From DATDSR01 sp036517855 (GTDB taxonomy: Bacteria; Patescibacteriota; Minisyncoccia; Phycocordibacterales; DATDSR01), in NCBI GenBank assembly GCA_036517855.1, contig DATDSR010000016.1:1-23364 (forward strand): 23,364 bases of DNA. The letters run 5' to 3'. Each line of letters begins with the position of its first letter. The stretch's first letter is position 1. This document shows, piece after piece, positions 1 to 6,942 of the stretch. Under the pieces are notes generated by a model. The model was not told where the DNA came from, made no database searches, and saw nothing but the letters and a program-made list of their open reading frames with translations. Position numbers and translations under genes: made by a program.

Positions 1-1
1 T

Positions 2-361
2 GCGGCGTATCTTGAGAAGCGGACGAGCGCCGCTGTCGATAAAAAGATTGTTGGGATCTTGTCGGGGGTCGGCATTAAGTGGGCAACATACGTTAGTGGG
101 ATACTGCAAAAATTGTCTAACACGCGTATCTTGCCAAGTCAGTATTGTGTGGTAGGAATGCCAGAGACTACAAGGCTCTTTTGCGAAACGCTCGACAGTC
201 CGCTAATCAAAAGTTTAGACCTGACCCGCAATACAAATTCGTGTTTTTTGCCAAAAGTGGAGGAGCTAAAACAATTCTTTGTGGAGACGGTATATGGTAA
301 ACCTGATGTATTTCTGGCGCTTGAGATGTTGTTCGTTGATAAGTATGTGAGTATGCTGTAA
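2..361 (+). CDS. C-terminal part of an unrecognised protein (5' end outside window)
   Basis: The reading frame is open from base 2 to a TAA at 359-361, so this is the last 119 residues of a gene that begins before the window. A TTG at 59 could be read as a start, but the frame stays open with protein-like sequence upstream, so a truncated gene is more likely. The segment has amphipathic helices and a hydrophobic strand (CVVGMPETT) that loosely recalls the C-terminal lobe of PilM/FtsA-type ATPases, where a strand-turn follows a helix ending in ILPS. That resemblance is weak and I do not assign a function. The next gene starts 10 bases downstream and its promoter lies inside this gene's last codons. 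Confidence 0.6.
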   Translation, partial: AAYLEKRTSAAVDKKIVGILSGVGIKWATYVSGILQKLSNTRILPSQYCVVGMPETTRLFCETLDSPLIKSLDLTRNTNSCFLPKVEELKQFFVETVYGKPDVFLALEMLFVDKYVSML

Positions 362-364
362 AAT
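336..364 (+). promoter_or_regulatory. Sigma70-type promoter for the membrane protein at 372
   Basis: TTGATA at 336-341 and TAAAAT at 359-364 are separated by exactly 17 bases; each hexamer matches 5 of 6 consensus positions. The predicted start of transcription is at 371-372, which coincides with the ATG at 372, so the mRNA would be leaderless. The promoter lies within the last codons of the upstream gene. Confidence 0.6.
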
Positions 365-371
365 CACCAGT

Positions 372-1667
372 ATGCCAGTAAAGAAAATATTTCTAGATGT
401 TGTAGAGCAAAAAGCTCCGGAAAGCTCCTCAGCGTTTCTTACGAAAGAGCGCCGTGACGAACGGCGTGGCACTCCGCAACCCCTAGCATCTTTGGATCCA
501 CAGATGAATGATGAATCGCATCGTCGTCTTATGTGGATAATCATAGTTTCCGCCGGGGTGCTCTTGGTTGGTGCTTTTGGACTAGCCTCCATACTTGCCA
601 AAGCAGTGGTTGATATCACTCCACGTTCTGAAGTCGCGCTCGTAGATGCGACGTTCAAGGTGTATCCGACCCAGTCCGTGGAGGCTCCACATTATGAGGT
701 TATCAAGGCAAGTGCTTCAGAGTCAGTTTCAGTAAGGTCTTCTGGCACGAAGATGGTGGAGAAAAAAACGACGGGCACCCTTACCATCTACAACACATTC
801 AGCAAGCAACCTGTGCGTCTTATCCCAAACACACGTTTCGAGACACCTGACGGAAAGATTTTTAGATCACATACGGTCGCAAACATCCCAGGTTACAAAG
901 TGGCGAGTGGCAAGACAGTGCCTGGTAGTGTAGAAGTTGGAGTTACAGCAGAGAATGCTGGGGCTCTGTACAATATCGGCCCGTCGGCGTTTACATTACC
1001 CGGGCTTGCGGGTTCTCCAATGTTTGAAAGCGTCTACGCTAAGTCCAATGCTCCAATGAGCGGCGGGTTTTCGGGCACAGTTAAAGTTGTGTCGGATGCC
1101 GACCTGGGTAAAGCCAGGTCTACACTTGAGGGCGCCGTTACCGAAAAGATTCTTGCTAAGATCAAATCCCAGATTCCAGAGGACAAGGTTTTTTTCAATG
1201 ATTACTCTATTGATTCCACTTTTAATGAGTATGGGGGTTCCGCCAGTAGTACTATAAAAACAGATGACAATTCCCAGGTTGTAAGTATGGACGGAACAGC
1301 AACTGCTGTTGTCTTTGATAAGCAAGAGCTCAGCACCTACTTAGCGAGGCGGGTACTCTCTGGAGCTGGAGAGGTCAATCTTCGAATAGATAATTGGACT
1401 GACTTGACCGCCAGTCTTGACCAGGCCACCGAACTTGGAGATGGTGGCGATTTTAGTTTGCGGGTTAAGGGTAACGCCAGGTTTGTGTGGCAAGTCGATG
1501 AGGCGGCACTTAAAAAGGACCTAGCTGGCATCAAGAAAACAGAGTACACCAAAGTCTTCCTTAATTACCCAAGTATAAACACGGCTGAGGTGAGTATTTC
1601 CCCATTCTGGTCCGGCTCCTTCCCAAGCAATGCTAAGCGGATTATAATTAGACAGGTCGCGCCCTGA
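372..1667 (+). CDS. Single-pass membrane protein with baseplate-J-like segment
   Basis: The product is 431 residues. Residues 1-50 are charged and probably cytoplasmic, about 53-75 form one hydrophobic transmembrane helix (WIIIVSAGVLLVGAFGLAS), and the rest is predicted outside the membrane and rich in beta strands. The stretch around residues 165-230, with G-x-VEVGVTAENAGALYNIGP, then FTLPGLAGSP and NAPMSGG, resembles proteins annotated as baseplate J/gp47-like in Candidate Phyla Radiation genomes. I see no other phage genes nearby, so a host envelope protein is more likely than a phage baseplate. The ATG at 372 fits the promoter just upstream. The gene ends 61 bases before infA. The family call is tentative; the membrane topology is well supported. 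Confidence 0.75.
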   Translation: MPVKKIFLDVVEQKAPESSSAFLTKERRDERRGTPQPLASLDPQMNDESHRRLMWIIIVSAGVLLVGAFGLASILAKAVVDITPRSEVALVDATFKVYPTQSVEAPHYEVIKASASESVSVRSSGTKMVEKKTTGTLTIYNTFSKQPVRLIPNTRFETPDGKIFRSHTVANIPGYKVASGKTVPGSVEVGVTAENAGALYNIGPSAFTLPGLAGSPMFESVYAKSNAPMSGGFSGTVKVVSDADLGKARSTLEGAVTEKILAKIKSQIPEDKVFFNDYSIDSTFNEYGGSASSTIKTDDNSQVVSMDGTATAVVFDKQELSTYLARRVLSGAGEVNLRIDNWTDLTASLDQATELGDGGDFSLRVKGNARFVWQVDEAALKKDLAGIKKTEYTKVFLNYPSINTAEVSISPFWSGSFPSNAKRIIIRQVAP

Positions 1668-1672
1668 GGCAC

Positions 1673-1701
1673 TTGCGGGGTTTCTCTTTGTCTGCTAGAA
1701 T
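1673..1701 (+). promoter_or_regulatory. Promoter of the infA-rpsI ribosomal operon
   Basis: TTGCGG at 1673-1678, a 17-base spacer, and an extended -10 box TGCTAGAAT (TG at 1693-1694, hexamer 1696-1701). Predicted transcription start is near 1708, giving a leader of about 21 bases before the infA ATG at 1729. No strong Shine-Dalgarno sequence is seen in that leader. Confidence 0.6.
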
Positions 1702-1728
1702 GCCTGCTCATGATAATTAGGCCCAGAG

Positions 1729-1959
1729 ATGAATAATGGGGTGGATAGCGGGGTGGTAAAGGAGGCGCCGGTCGTGGGAACTGTCACGGAGGCTTTGCCC
1801 GATACTAACTTCCGAATATTGTTTGTTGATGGGAGTGAGGTGTTGGCTTATTTGGGTGGGAAGATGAGGATGAATCGGATTAAAGTGTTGGTAGGTGATA
1901 AAGTCGAGGTGACTCTCGACCAGTATAAGAAAAGGGGGCGTATTACAAGGAGGCTTTAA
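1729..1959 (+). CDS. infA: Translation initiation factor IF-1
   Basis: The 76-residue product is an S1/OB-fold protein that binds the 30S A site during initiation. Family hallmarks are visible: G-TVTEALPDTNFRI, the DGSEVLAYLGGKMR stretch, GDKVEVTLDQY and the closing GRITRRL. Length is close to the usual 72 residues, with a slightly longer N-terminus (about 10 residues before the first strand). It is the first gene of the operon and is followed 24 bases later by rpmJ, the order found in many bacteria (infA-rpmJ-rpsM-rpsK-rpsD-rpoA-rplQ). The ATG at 1729 is the natural start because it follows the promoter by about 21 bases. Confidence 0.96.
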   Translation: MNNGVDSGVVKEAPVVGTVTEALPDTNFRILFVDGSEVLAYLGGKMRMNRIKVLVGDKVEVTLDQYKKRGRITRRL

Positions 1960-1983
1960 ACGAAGCGAAGTGTAGCAACAGAC

Positions 1984-2097
1984 ATGAGAGTTAGAGCATC
2001 TGTAAAAAAGCGATGTCCCAAGTGTAAGCTTGTTCGTAGACGCGGGCGTTTGTATATTATTTGTATCAAAGGTAGACATAAACAAAAACAAGGATGA
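1984..2097 (+). CDS. rpmJ: 50S ribosomal protein L36
   Basis: This short frame encodes 37 residues beginning MRVRASVKKRCPKCK and ending KGRHKQKQG, the standard L36 sequence. The zinc-binding set is complete: Cys11, Cys14, Cys27 and His32, so this is the zinc-containing form. L36 is a small 23S rRNA-binding protein of the large subunit. The TGA stop at 2095-2097 overlaps the rpsM ATG at 2094 in an ATGA motif, so the two are likely translationally coupled. TGA as a genuine stop here argues against the recoded (TGA = glycine) lineages. Confidence 0.96.
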   Translation: MRVRASVKKRCPKCKLVRRRGRLYIICIKGRHKQKQG

Positions 2098-2474
2098 GAA
2101 TCGCAGGCATAAATATACCCGAGGATAAGCGCATAGAGATGGGCTTGACGGCCGTCTATGGCATCGGTCGAGCGAGAGCGCACAAGATTTTGACAGAAGC
2201 AAAGGTGGCTTTCGGGATAAAAGGTAAGGAGCTTACAGCTGACATGGAGGCCCGCATTCGCAAGATTGTAGAAGCAATCAAGATTGAGGGTGATTTGAAA
2301 CGGGAAGTTTCGGGCAACATTAAGAGACTCAAGGATATTAAGAGCTATCGCGGAATGCGTCATTCGAGAAATTTACCCACCAAGGGTCAGCGTACAAAAT
2401 CAAACTCGCGCACAGTACGCGGAAACGTGAGGAAGACCATGGGCAGTGGTAAACGTAAACTAGAAAAGAAATAA
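2094..2474 (+). CDS. rpsM: 30S ribosomal protein S13
   Basis: The product is 126 residues, near the family norm. It opens with MRIAGINIPEDKRIE, has the helix-two-turn-helix segment (LTAVYGIGRARAHKILTEA), and carries the conserved basic C-terminal part SYRGMRHSRNLPTKGQRTKSNSRT that contacts 16S rRNA and the P-site tRNA. S13 sits in the head of the small subunit and bridges to the large one. It overlaps rpmJ by 4 bases and is followed 22 bases later by rpsK. Confidence 0.96.
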   Translation: MRIAGINIPEDKRIEMGLTAVYGIGRARAHKILTEAKVAFGIKGKELTADMEARIRKIVEAIKIEGDLKREVSGNIKRLKDIKSYRGMRHSRNLPTKGQRTKSNSRTVRGNVRKTMGSGKRKLEKK

Positions 2475-2496
2475 CAAAGCAAAGCGGTAAAATAAT

Positions 2497-2931
2497 ATGG
2501 GTAAAAAGCGTATAGTCACAACTGAAGGCAAGGAAGCGGAAGGAACAGAGGCTGCCAAGAGCGTATCTAAAACCGCGCGCAAGCGTTTCTCAAATGGAGT
2601 GTTGCATATCCAATCCACTTACAACAACACGAAGGTACTTTTGGCGGACGAGAAGGGTAACGGCCTAGCATGGTCATCTTCAGGCTCGCTTGGTTTCAGA
2701 GGAGCAAAAAAAGGCACACCTTTCGCCGCAAGCAAGGTAGGTGAGTTACTAGCAGAGAAGGCAACAGTCTTCGGAATAAAGGAGGTCAGTGTGATGATAA
2801 ATGGTGTCGGCGCAGGGCGTGAATCCGCACTGCGTGCTTTTGCCGGCAAGGGGATAGGCGTTACCTCCATTAGTGATATTACACCGGTACCTCATAATGG
2901 CCCGAGAGCTCCTCGAGCCAGACGCGTATGA
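2497..2931 (+). CDS. rpsK: 30S ribosomal protein S11
   Basis: The 144-residue product has an N-terminal extension of about 30 polar residues ahead of the S11 core. The core is clear: HIQSTYNNTKVLLADEKGN, then SSGSLGFRGAKKGTPFAA, INGVGAGRESALRAF and the C-terminal ITPVPHNGPRAPRARRV. S11 binds the 16S rRNA platform near the mRNA exit. The usual Cys in the PHNGCRPPK region is Pro here, a minor change. Its TGA stop overlaps the rpsD ATG in ATGA at 2928-2931. No Shine-Dalgarno sequence is visible before the ATG. Confidence 0.96.
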   Translation: MGKKRIVTTEGKEAEGTEAAKSVSKTARKRFSNGVLHIQSTYNNTKVLLADEKGNGLAWSSSGSLGFRGAKKGTPFAASKVGELLAEKATVFGIKEVSVMINGVGAGRESALRAFAGKGIGVTSISDITPVPHNGPRAPRARRV

Positions 2932-3551
2932 TTATTGGACCAAAATACAAAATCGCTCGCCGATTGGGAGATGCTATCTTCCCCAAGACTCAAAAGCCAC
3001 GTTTTGCCATGGTTGAGTCTAAGAAACGTGCCAGCTTAACTAAGAAGAGAAAGCATCGCAGTAACGTGACCGAGTACGGACTGCAGTTCCTTGAGAAGCA
3101 GAAGGTCCGCTATACCTACGGCTTAGGTGAGCGTCAGATGGCGAACTATATCAAAAAGGCCAAAGGCACTGCCGGCACGAAGCCGCTTGAGGAACTCTTC
3201 AAGTTACTTGAGCGCAGGCTAGACAACGTTGTCTTTCGCACTGGGCTTGCTAGTACACGTCAGTTTGGTAGGCAGATCAGCAATCACGGTCACATTGTGG
3301 TAAATGGTAAGCGCATGAGCATACCATCGTATGAGGTTAAATTGGGTGACAGGATTGGTCTGTACCCTGGTAGCAAAGCTAAAACCATTTTCCAAGACAA
3401 GCAAAAGGAACTCAAGGAGATGAAGACGCCCACCTGGATTAAATTCAACCCGGATACTCTTGAGGCAGAGATTGTCGCAATGCCGACACCAGGAGAGAAC
3501 GAGACAAATCTCAACTTTGGTTCTGTGGTTCAATTTTATAGTAGAGTATAA
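2928..3551 (+). CDS. rpsD: 30S ribosomal protein S4
   Basis: The product has 207 residues. The N-terminal third contains the conserved GLGERQMANYIKKAKG segment. Residues about 95-160 are the S4 RNA-binding domain (RRLDNVVFRTGLASTRQ, then GHIVVNGKRMSIPSYEVKLGD). S4 nucleates 30S assembly on the 5' domain of 16S rRNA. The N-terminal zinc-binding cysteines of some S4 proteins are absent, so this is the zinc-free type. It overlaps rpsK by 4 bases and is followed 9 bases later by rpoA. In other bacteria S4 can repress its own operon, but no such site can be identified here. Confidence 0.96.
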   Translation: MIIGPKYKIARRLGDAIFPKTQKPRFAMVESKKRASLTKKRKHRSNVTEYGLQFLEKQKVRYTYGLGERQMANYIKKAKGTAGTKPLEELFKLLERRLDNVVFRTGLASTRQFGRQISNHGHIVVNGKRMSIPSYEVKLGDRIGLYPGSKAKTIFQDKQKELKEMKTPTWIKFNPDTLEAEIVAMPTPGENETNLNFGSVVQFYSRV

Positions 3552-3560
3552 ATATTTATT

Positions 3561-4511
3561 ATGCCAAACATAAATGTAATTTTGCCTTCAAAGCCTCGTG
3601 TCCTCAAAGAGGAGGATAACTCGGGAATTTACGAGATAGAGAATCTTTACCCCGGTTATGGTTACACCCTAGGAAACTCGTTACGTCGGATTATCCTTTC
3701 ATCCCTGCCAGGCGCTGCGATCACATCTATCAAGATAGATGGGGTGAGCCACGAGTTTTCGACCATCGAGGGGGTCAAGGAGGATGTTATTACTATCCTG
3801 CTTAATCTCAAGAAGGTGCGTTTTCGAATGACAACCGACGAGCCCCAGAAGGCCCACCTGAAGGTCACCGGGCCGAAAGAAGCGAAGTCTGGCGACATAA
3901 TCTTGCCGGGTCAAGTGGAGCTCGTGGACCCTACAATCTCTATTGCTCACATTACTAGCAAGGGCACGACGCTCGATATTGAGATGACTGTCGAACGCGG
4001 CATAGGCTATGCCCCCAAGGAGGTTTTGCAACGTGAGCGTGTCGAGATTGGTGCGATAGCGATGGATGCCATCTTCACCTCGATTCGTCGCGTGAATTAC
4101 GAGGTTGAGAATATGCGCGTGGGTGATCGCACGGACTTTAATCGCCTGCGCTTCTTTGTAGAGACAGATGGGGTTATGTCACCGCGCGAGGCTCTTGAGA
4201 CCGCTATCAAGATAATGATTAACCAGCTTAAGGCTGTAGTTGGTTTTCAAGAGGAGCCCCTTGAAGAGGCCTCCGAACAATCGAGTTCAGGCGAAGGTGG
4301 TAGCGAGAGTAAAGATGGCTCAAAGATGAAAATTGAGGAATTGGGACTTTCTGCAAGAGTTACCAATGCCCTAACACGTTCCGGGATAAGGAGCGTAGGT
4401 GGTCTTACTCGCAAGAGTGAGGGGGATCTAGCCGAGGTTGAGGGTATGGGAGCCAAAGGCATAACAGAAATTAAGGATGCACTCGATAAAATTGGTCTTA
4501 AATTAAAGTAA
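3561..4511 (+). CDS. rpoA: DNA-directed RNA polymerase alpha subunit
   Basis: The 316-residue product has both alpha domains. Residues 1-230 are the dimerising N-terminal domain, with YGYTLGNSLRRIILSSLPGAA and the RVGDRTDFNRL segment. Residues about 231-253 are a flexible Ser/Glu/Gly linker. Residues 254-316 are the C-terminal domain with its two helix-hairpin-helix motifs. In that domain the Arg and Asn of SARVTNALT align with E. coli Arg265 and Asn268, the residues that contact UP-element DNA, so upstream AT-rich contacts may work in this organism. The TAA stop shares one base with the rplQ start (TAATG). Confidence 0.97.
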   Translation: MPNINVILPSKPRVLKEEDNSGIYEIENLYPGYGYTLGNSLRRIILSSLPGAAITSIKIDGVSHEFSTIEGVKEDVITILLNLKKVRFRMTTDEPQKAHLKVTGPKEAKSGDIILPGQVELVDPTISIAHITSKGTTLDIEMTVERGIGYAPKEVLQRERVEIGAIAMDAIFTSIRRVNYEVENMRVGDRTDFNRLRFFVETDGVMSPREALETAIKIMINQLKAVVGFQEEPLEEASEQSSSGEGGSESKDGSKMKIEELGLSARVTNALTRSGIRSVGGLTRKSEGDLAEVEGMGAKGITEIKDALDKIGLKLK

Positions 4512-4861
4512 TGCGCCACTCCGATCATAATCGTAGGTTTGGGAGAGAACAAGACCAACGTCGGGCTCTTATGATAGGTCTTGCCGAGGCTGTTATTAAA
4601 AATGGCCGCATCAAAACCACTGAGGCTAAGGCCAAGGAGTTGCGCCCTTACGTAGAGAAGCTTGTCACACACGCTAAATCTGGGAGTTTGGCTGGAACTC
4701 GCATCCTTACCTCGCGTCTGGCTACCAAAGGAGCGGTAACCAAACTCACTAAAGAAATTGGCCCAAGGTACAAGGATCGAGTAGGAGGCTATATGCGAGT
4801 TGTTAAAATGCCGGCACGCAAAAGTGATAGTGCCAAAATGGCAATACTAGAATTTGTATGA
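4511..4861 (+). CDS. rplQ: 50S ribosomal protein L17
   Basis: The product has 116 residues. L17 signatures are MRHSDHNRRFGR at the start, then RIKTTEAKAKELRPYVEKLVTHAK, and the end RYKDRVGGYMRVVKMPARKSDSAKMAILEFV. L17 sits near the peptide exit tunnel of the large subunit. Usual family members read HRK.GRKLGR at the front; here that loop is HSDHNRRFGREQ, a small divergence. The gene overlaps rpoA by one base and rplM by four (ATGA at 4858-4861), consistent with coupled translation. Confidence 0.95.
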   Translation: MRHSDHNRRFGREQDQRRALMIGLAEAVIKNGRIKTTEAKAKELRPYVEKLVTHAKSGSLAGTRILTSRLATKGAVTKLTKEIGPRYKDRVGGYMRVVKMPARKSDSAKMAILEFV

Positions 4862-5235
4862 CTAAAAATATAACCAAAGCTAAAAAGTCTGAGCCACTCG
4901 TAATAGACGCCACAGGCATGTCGCTCGGCAGGGTTGCAAGCATGGCCGCCAAGGCCCTGCGTGGCAAAGATTCGACCGCCTTCCAAAGACACACTTTGCC
5001 TGGCGTAGTGGTTAAGATTACTAACGCCAAGGCAATGCGGGTGCTCGAACGCAAATTGATAAATAAAAAGTACGCTCGTTACAGCGGTTACCCAGGAGGC
5101 TTGCGTTTTGAGAGCTTGCAAGATCTGGTGGCCGCCAAGGGCTACAGAGAGGCAATTCGCGAGGCTATCCACGGTATGATTCCCAACAACAAACTTCGAC
5201 CCGAGATTATGAAATGTTTAACTATTACCGAATAA
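4858..5235 (+). CDS. rplM: 50S ribosomal protein L13, C-terminally short
   Basis: The product has 125 residues against about 142 in E. coli. Core features are VIDATGMSLGRVASMAAKALRGK, the VVKITNAKAMRVL strand, KKYARYSGYPGGLR, and AIHGMIPNNKLRPEIMKCLTI. The C-terminal tail that in most bacteria carries an HPH-x-AQ-P motif is missing, so the protein stops right after the conserved MIPNN helix. The rest is intact and the next gene starts one base later, so this looks like lineage reduction rather than a frameshift. L13 is an early assembly protein of the large subunit. Confidence 0.95.
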   Translation: MTKNITKAKKSEPLVIDATGMSLGRVASMAAKALRGKDSTAFQRHTLPGVVVKITNAKAMRVLERKLINKKYARYSGYPGGLRFESLQDLVAAKGYREAIREAIHGMIPNNKLRPEIMKCLTITE

Positions 5236-5236
5236 T

Positions 5237-5668
5237 ATGCCTCCTAAAAAAGTAGCAGACAAAACAGCGGATAAGGTGGGCGACAAATATTTTGAAGCTA
5301 TAGGCAAGCGTAAGACGGCACGTGCCCGGGTGCGCTTGGTGCCTGCCAGCAAAACAACTTTTGATGTAAACGGCCAAACGCTCGATAAATATTTTCCAAC
5401 TCTTGAGTTGCAAGGCGTCGCCAAGACAGCTCTAGCGCATACTGGCGAGCAAAAGTACAAAGTAACAGTGCGCGCCTCTGGCGGCGGTATCCATGGCCAA
5501 GCCGAAGCAATGCGCTTGGGTATTGCCAGAGCCCTGCTCATAGCCACACCTGAAGTTAAAGTAGAACTCCGTAAAAACAAACTCCTAACCCGTGACGGTC
5601 GCATCAAAGAAAGGCGCAAATTCGGCCTCAAAAAAGCCCGCAAATCCCCCCAGTGGAGTAAGAGATAG
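5237..5668 (+). CDS. rpsI: 30S ribosomal protein S9
   Basis: The product has 143 residues, with about 17 extra charged residues before the YFEAIGKRKTARARVRL core. The GGGIHGQAEAMRLGIARALL and LLTRDGRIKERRKFGLKKAR motifs follow, and it ends in PQWSKR, the conserved C-terminal tail that reaches the P-site tRNA. It is paired with rplM, as in most bacteria, and is the last gene of the operon. No T-rich terminator hairpin follows; the next element is the palindrome at 5703-5738. Confidence 0.96.
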   Translation: MPPKKVADKTADKVGDKYFEAIGKRKTARARVRLVPASKTTFDVNGQTLDKYFPTLELQGVAKTALAHTGEQKYKVTVRASGGGIHGQAEAMRLGIARALLIATPEVKVELRKNKLLTRDGRIKERRKFGLKKARKSPQWSKR

Positions 5669-5702
5669 TAGCCAATTCTTCAACAGAGCTAGTTGCAGTA
5701 GT

Positions 5703-5738
5703 AGCACAAGTTAGACGCTATAGCGTCTAACTTGTGCT
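5703..5738. promoter_or_regulatory. Perfect 36-bp palindrome, probable operator O1
   Basis: Every base from 5703 to 5720 (AGCACAAGTTAGACGCTA) pairs with 5738 back to 5721, giving a 36-bp palindrome with no mismatch and no loop. There is no T-run after it, so it does not look like a terminator. It covers the predicted -35 box (5732-5737) of the PaaX-like gene that starts at 5767. A closely related imperfect copy lies at 6328-6357. Position, symmetry and pairing suggest a site for a dimeric repressor; the binder is inferred, not seen. Confidence 0.7.
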
Positions 5739-5760
5739 CGGGGACGCGATGGTGTAGGAT
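5732..5760 (+). promoter_or_regulatory. Promoter of the PaaX-like gene
   Basis: TTGTGC at 5732-5737 and TAGGAT at 5755-5760 are 17 bases apart. The predicted start of transcription falls at 5767, exactly the A of the ATG. The -35 hexamer lies within the right arm of palindrome O1, so bound repressor would block it. Confidence 0.5.
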
Positions 5761-5766
5761 TGGGAC

Positions 5767-6321
5767 ATGAGACATAAGTTGGGACGTTTGCAGAAAGAGG
5801 TATTGGCTCGACTTTACTCGGGTGCAATACTGGGCTTACACCGTGATCCTTCGCATAATCGTTGGGTTGTTCGAAATCTTGTACAGGAGTGGGAAGAGGA
5901 AGAACGTAAATCACTCAATCGTGCCATCGCCTCTCTTTATGAATCTCGACTTGTTACCGAGAGGCATAATGCAGACGAGACTGTGACATTGGTGTTGTCG
6001 GATAAGGGCCATGGCTATGCCCTCACGGCCAATTTAGACGAGATGGAAATTCCTAAACCTAAACATTGGGACGAGAAGTGGCGGGTGGTGCTCTCGGACA
6101 TACCGGAGAAGCGCAAAGCCACTCGTGACGCTTTGCGTGAACACTTAAAACAACTCGATTTCATCGAATTTCAGAAAAGCGTGTGGGTGCACGCGTATGA
6201 TTGTCGTACCCAGGTCGAATTTCTGATAGAATTCTACGGCGTGAAGCGATACGTGCGTTATGGCTTGCTAGAGCACATAGATAACGACTTGCATTTGCGT
6301 GAGCAATTTGATTTAATATGA
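5767..6321 (+). CDS. PaaX-like transcriptional repressor (winged helix plus Cas2-fold domain)
   Basis: The product has 184 residues. Residues 1-85 look like a winged helix-turn-helix: a basic start, helices around SLNRAIASLYESRLV, and the wing-like VTLVLSDKGHGYAL. Residues 95-184 match the PaaX central, Cas2-like ferredoxin domain: KHWDEKWRVVLSDIPEKRK, the helix RDALREHLKQLDFIEFQKSVWVHAY, and the closing LREQFDL. PaaX of E. coli represses phenylacetate genes, but no such pathway is present here, so the family name describes the fold only. The gene lies between two related palindromes, one over its own promoter and one just before grpE, so autoregulation and control of the chaperone operon are a reasonable inference. 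It is not a CRISPR Cas2: there is no array and no cas1. Confidence 0.8.
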   Translation: MRHKLGRLQKEVLARLYSGAILGLHRDPSHNRWVVRNLVQEWEEEERKSLNRAIASLYESRLVTERHNADETVTLVLSDKGHGYALTANLDEMEIPKPKHWDEKWRVVLSDIPEKRKATRDALREHLKQLDFIEFQKSVWVHAYDCRTQVEFLIEFYGVKRYVRYGLLEHIDNDLHLREQFDLI

Positions 6322-6346
6322 CTACGGACAACTTAGACGCTATAGC
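6318..6346 (+). promoter_or_regulatory. Candidate promoter of grpE-dnaK-dnaJ
   Basis: ATGACT at 6318-6323, a 17-base spacer and TATAGC at 6341-6346, each matching 4 of 6 consensus positions. The -10 box is the centre of the imperfect palindrome at 6328-6357. The predicted start is near 6353, about 10 bases before the grpE ATG. Weaker than the other promoters noted in this window. Confidence 0.35.
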
Positions 6347-6357
6347 GTGTAACTTGT
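6328..6357. promoter_or_regulatory. Imperfect 30-bp palindrome, probable operator O2
   Basis: Bases 6328-6342 pair with 6357-6343 except at two positions (6336/6349 and 6332/6353). The core TAGACGCTATAGCGT is identical to that of the perfect palindrome at 5703-5738, and the outer arms (ACAA...TTGT) also match. It ends five bases before the grpE ATG, so it should cover the promoter of grpE-dnaK-dnaJ. The two sites flank the PaaX-like gene. Confidence 0.65.
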
Positions 6358-6362
6358 GACAC

Positions 6363-6902
6363 ATGAATAACGACAAAGACGAAAATGAAATAAGCGATAC
6401 AGCGGCCCCTCTTGGCGATATTGTTGAAACTGATGAGGAGGGAGGAGAGGTTGGGAAACTTGCTACACTTAAGGAGAAACTGAATGCTTGTTTGACGGAG
6501 AAGGGGGAATATTTGGACGGTTGGCAACGTTCGAAGGCGGATTACGCCAATTTTAAGCGGGAGGTGGCAGAGCGAGAGAAGGATCTGGAGGCAAGGCTTA
6601 GCCAAAGGATAGTCAGGGATTTGCTACCTGTGTTAGAAAGCATAGACTTAGCTCGCATGCATGTGAAGGACCTTGAGCCAATTGAGAGGCAACTTGAGAA
6701 GGTGATGACGAGCTACGGTTTGGAGAAGGTTGGCGCAGTAGGCGAAGCCTTTGAGCCTAGTAAACACGAGGCGGTTGAGAATATAGTAGTTGCGGAGGCG
6801 GAAAAAGATAATATAATACTTGAGCTTGTTAGTTCGGGATACAGCTTGGGAGGTAGAGTGTTGAAACCAGCAAAAGTAAAAGTAGGGGCGCTCAACATTT
6901 AA
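6363..6902 (+). CDS. grpE: GrpE, nucleotide exchange factor of DnaK
   Basis: The product has 179 residues. About 45 acidic residues come first, then a long coiled-coil helix (residues 33-80), then the conserved RDLLPVLESIDLARMH and the beta domain with VGAVGEAFEPSKHEAVENI and SGYSLGGRVLKPAKVKVG. GrpE dimerises and releases ADP from DnaK. It is the first gene of the order grpE-dnaK-dnaJ; no hrcA is present in the window. The ATG at 6363 is five bases after palindrome O2. The TAA stop lies within the first unit of the 7-bp repeat array before dnaK. Confidence 0.95.
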   Translation: MNNDKDENEISDTAAPLGDIVETDEEGGEVGKLATLKEKLNACLTEKGEYLDGWQRSKADYANFKREVAEREKDLEARLSQRIVRDLLPVLESIDLARMHVKDLEPIERQLEKVMTSYGLEKVGAVGEAFEPSKHEAVENIVVAEAEKDNIILELVSSGYSLGGRVLKPAKVKVGALNI

Positions 6903-6935
6903 CATTTAACATTTACTATTTACGATTTAACATTA
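6894..6935 (+). repeat. Degenerate 7-bp tandem repeat between grpE and dnaK
   Basis: Six consecutive heptamers: AACATTT at 6894, 6901 and 6908, then ACTATTT, ACGATTT and AACATTA. The first unit contains the end of the grpE coding sequence and its stop codon. Because 7 is not a multiple of 3, the repeated TTTAA places stop codons in successive frames. The array fills nearly the whole spacer before the dnaK ATG at 6943. Confidence 0.8.
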
Positions 6936-6942
6936 TATAATT

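Noticed and set aside
372..1667. Phage baseplate gene, hence a prophage
   Set aside because: Only one protein resembles a baseplate-J segment, it has a membrane anchor, and no other phage gene is near.
1984..2097. Alternative genetic code with TGA as glycine
   Set aside because: TGA ends rpmJ, rpsK and others exactly at the expected C-terminus, overlapping the next start.
5703..5738. Palindrome as a rho-independent terminator of the ribosomal operon
   Set aside because: No T-run follows, the hairpin would have no loop, and a related copy precedes grpE where a terminator makes no sense.
5767..6321. Cas2-like domain as a sign of a CRISPR system
   Set aside because: The Cas2-like fold is part of the PaaX-type repressor. 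No repeat array, cas1 or other cas gene is present.
1965..6360. Heat-shock CIRCE element
   Set aside because: No TTAGCACTC-N9-GAGTGCTAA-like sequence was found before grpE or dnaK.
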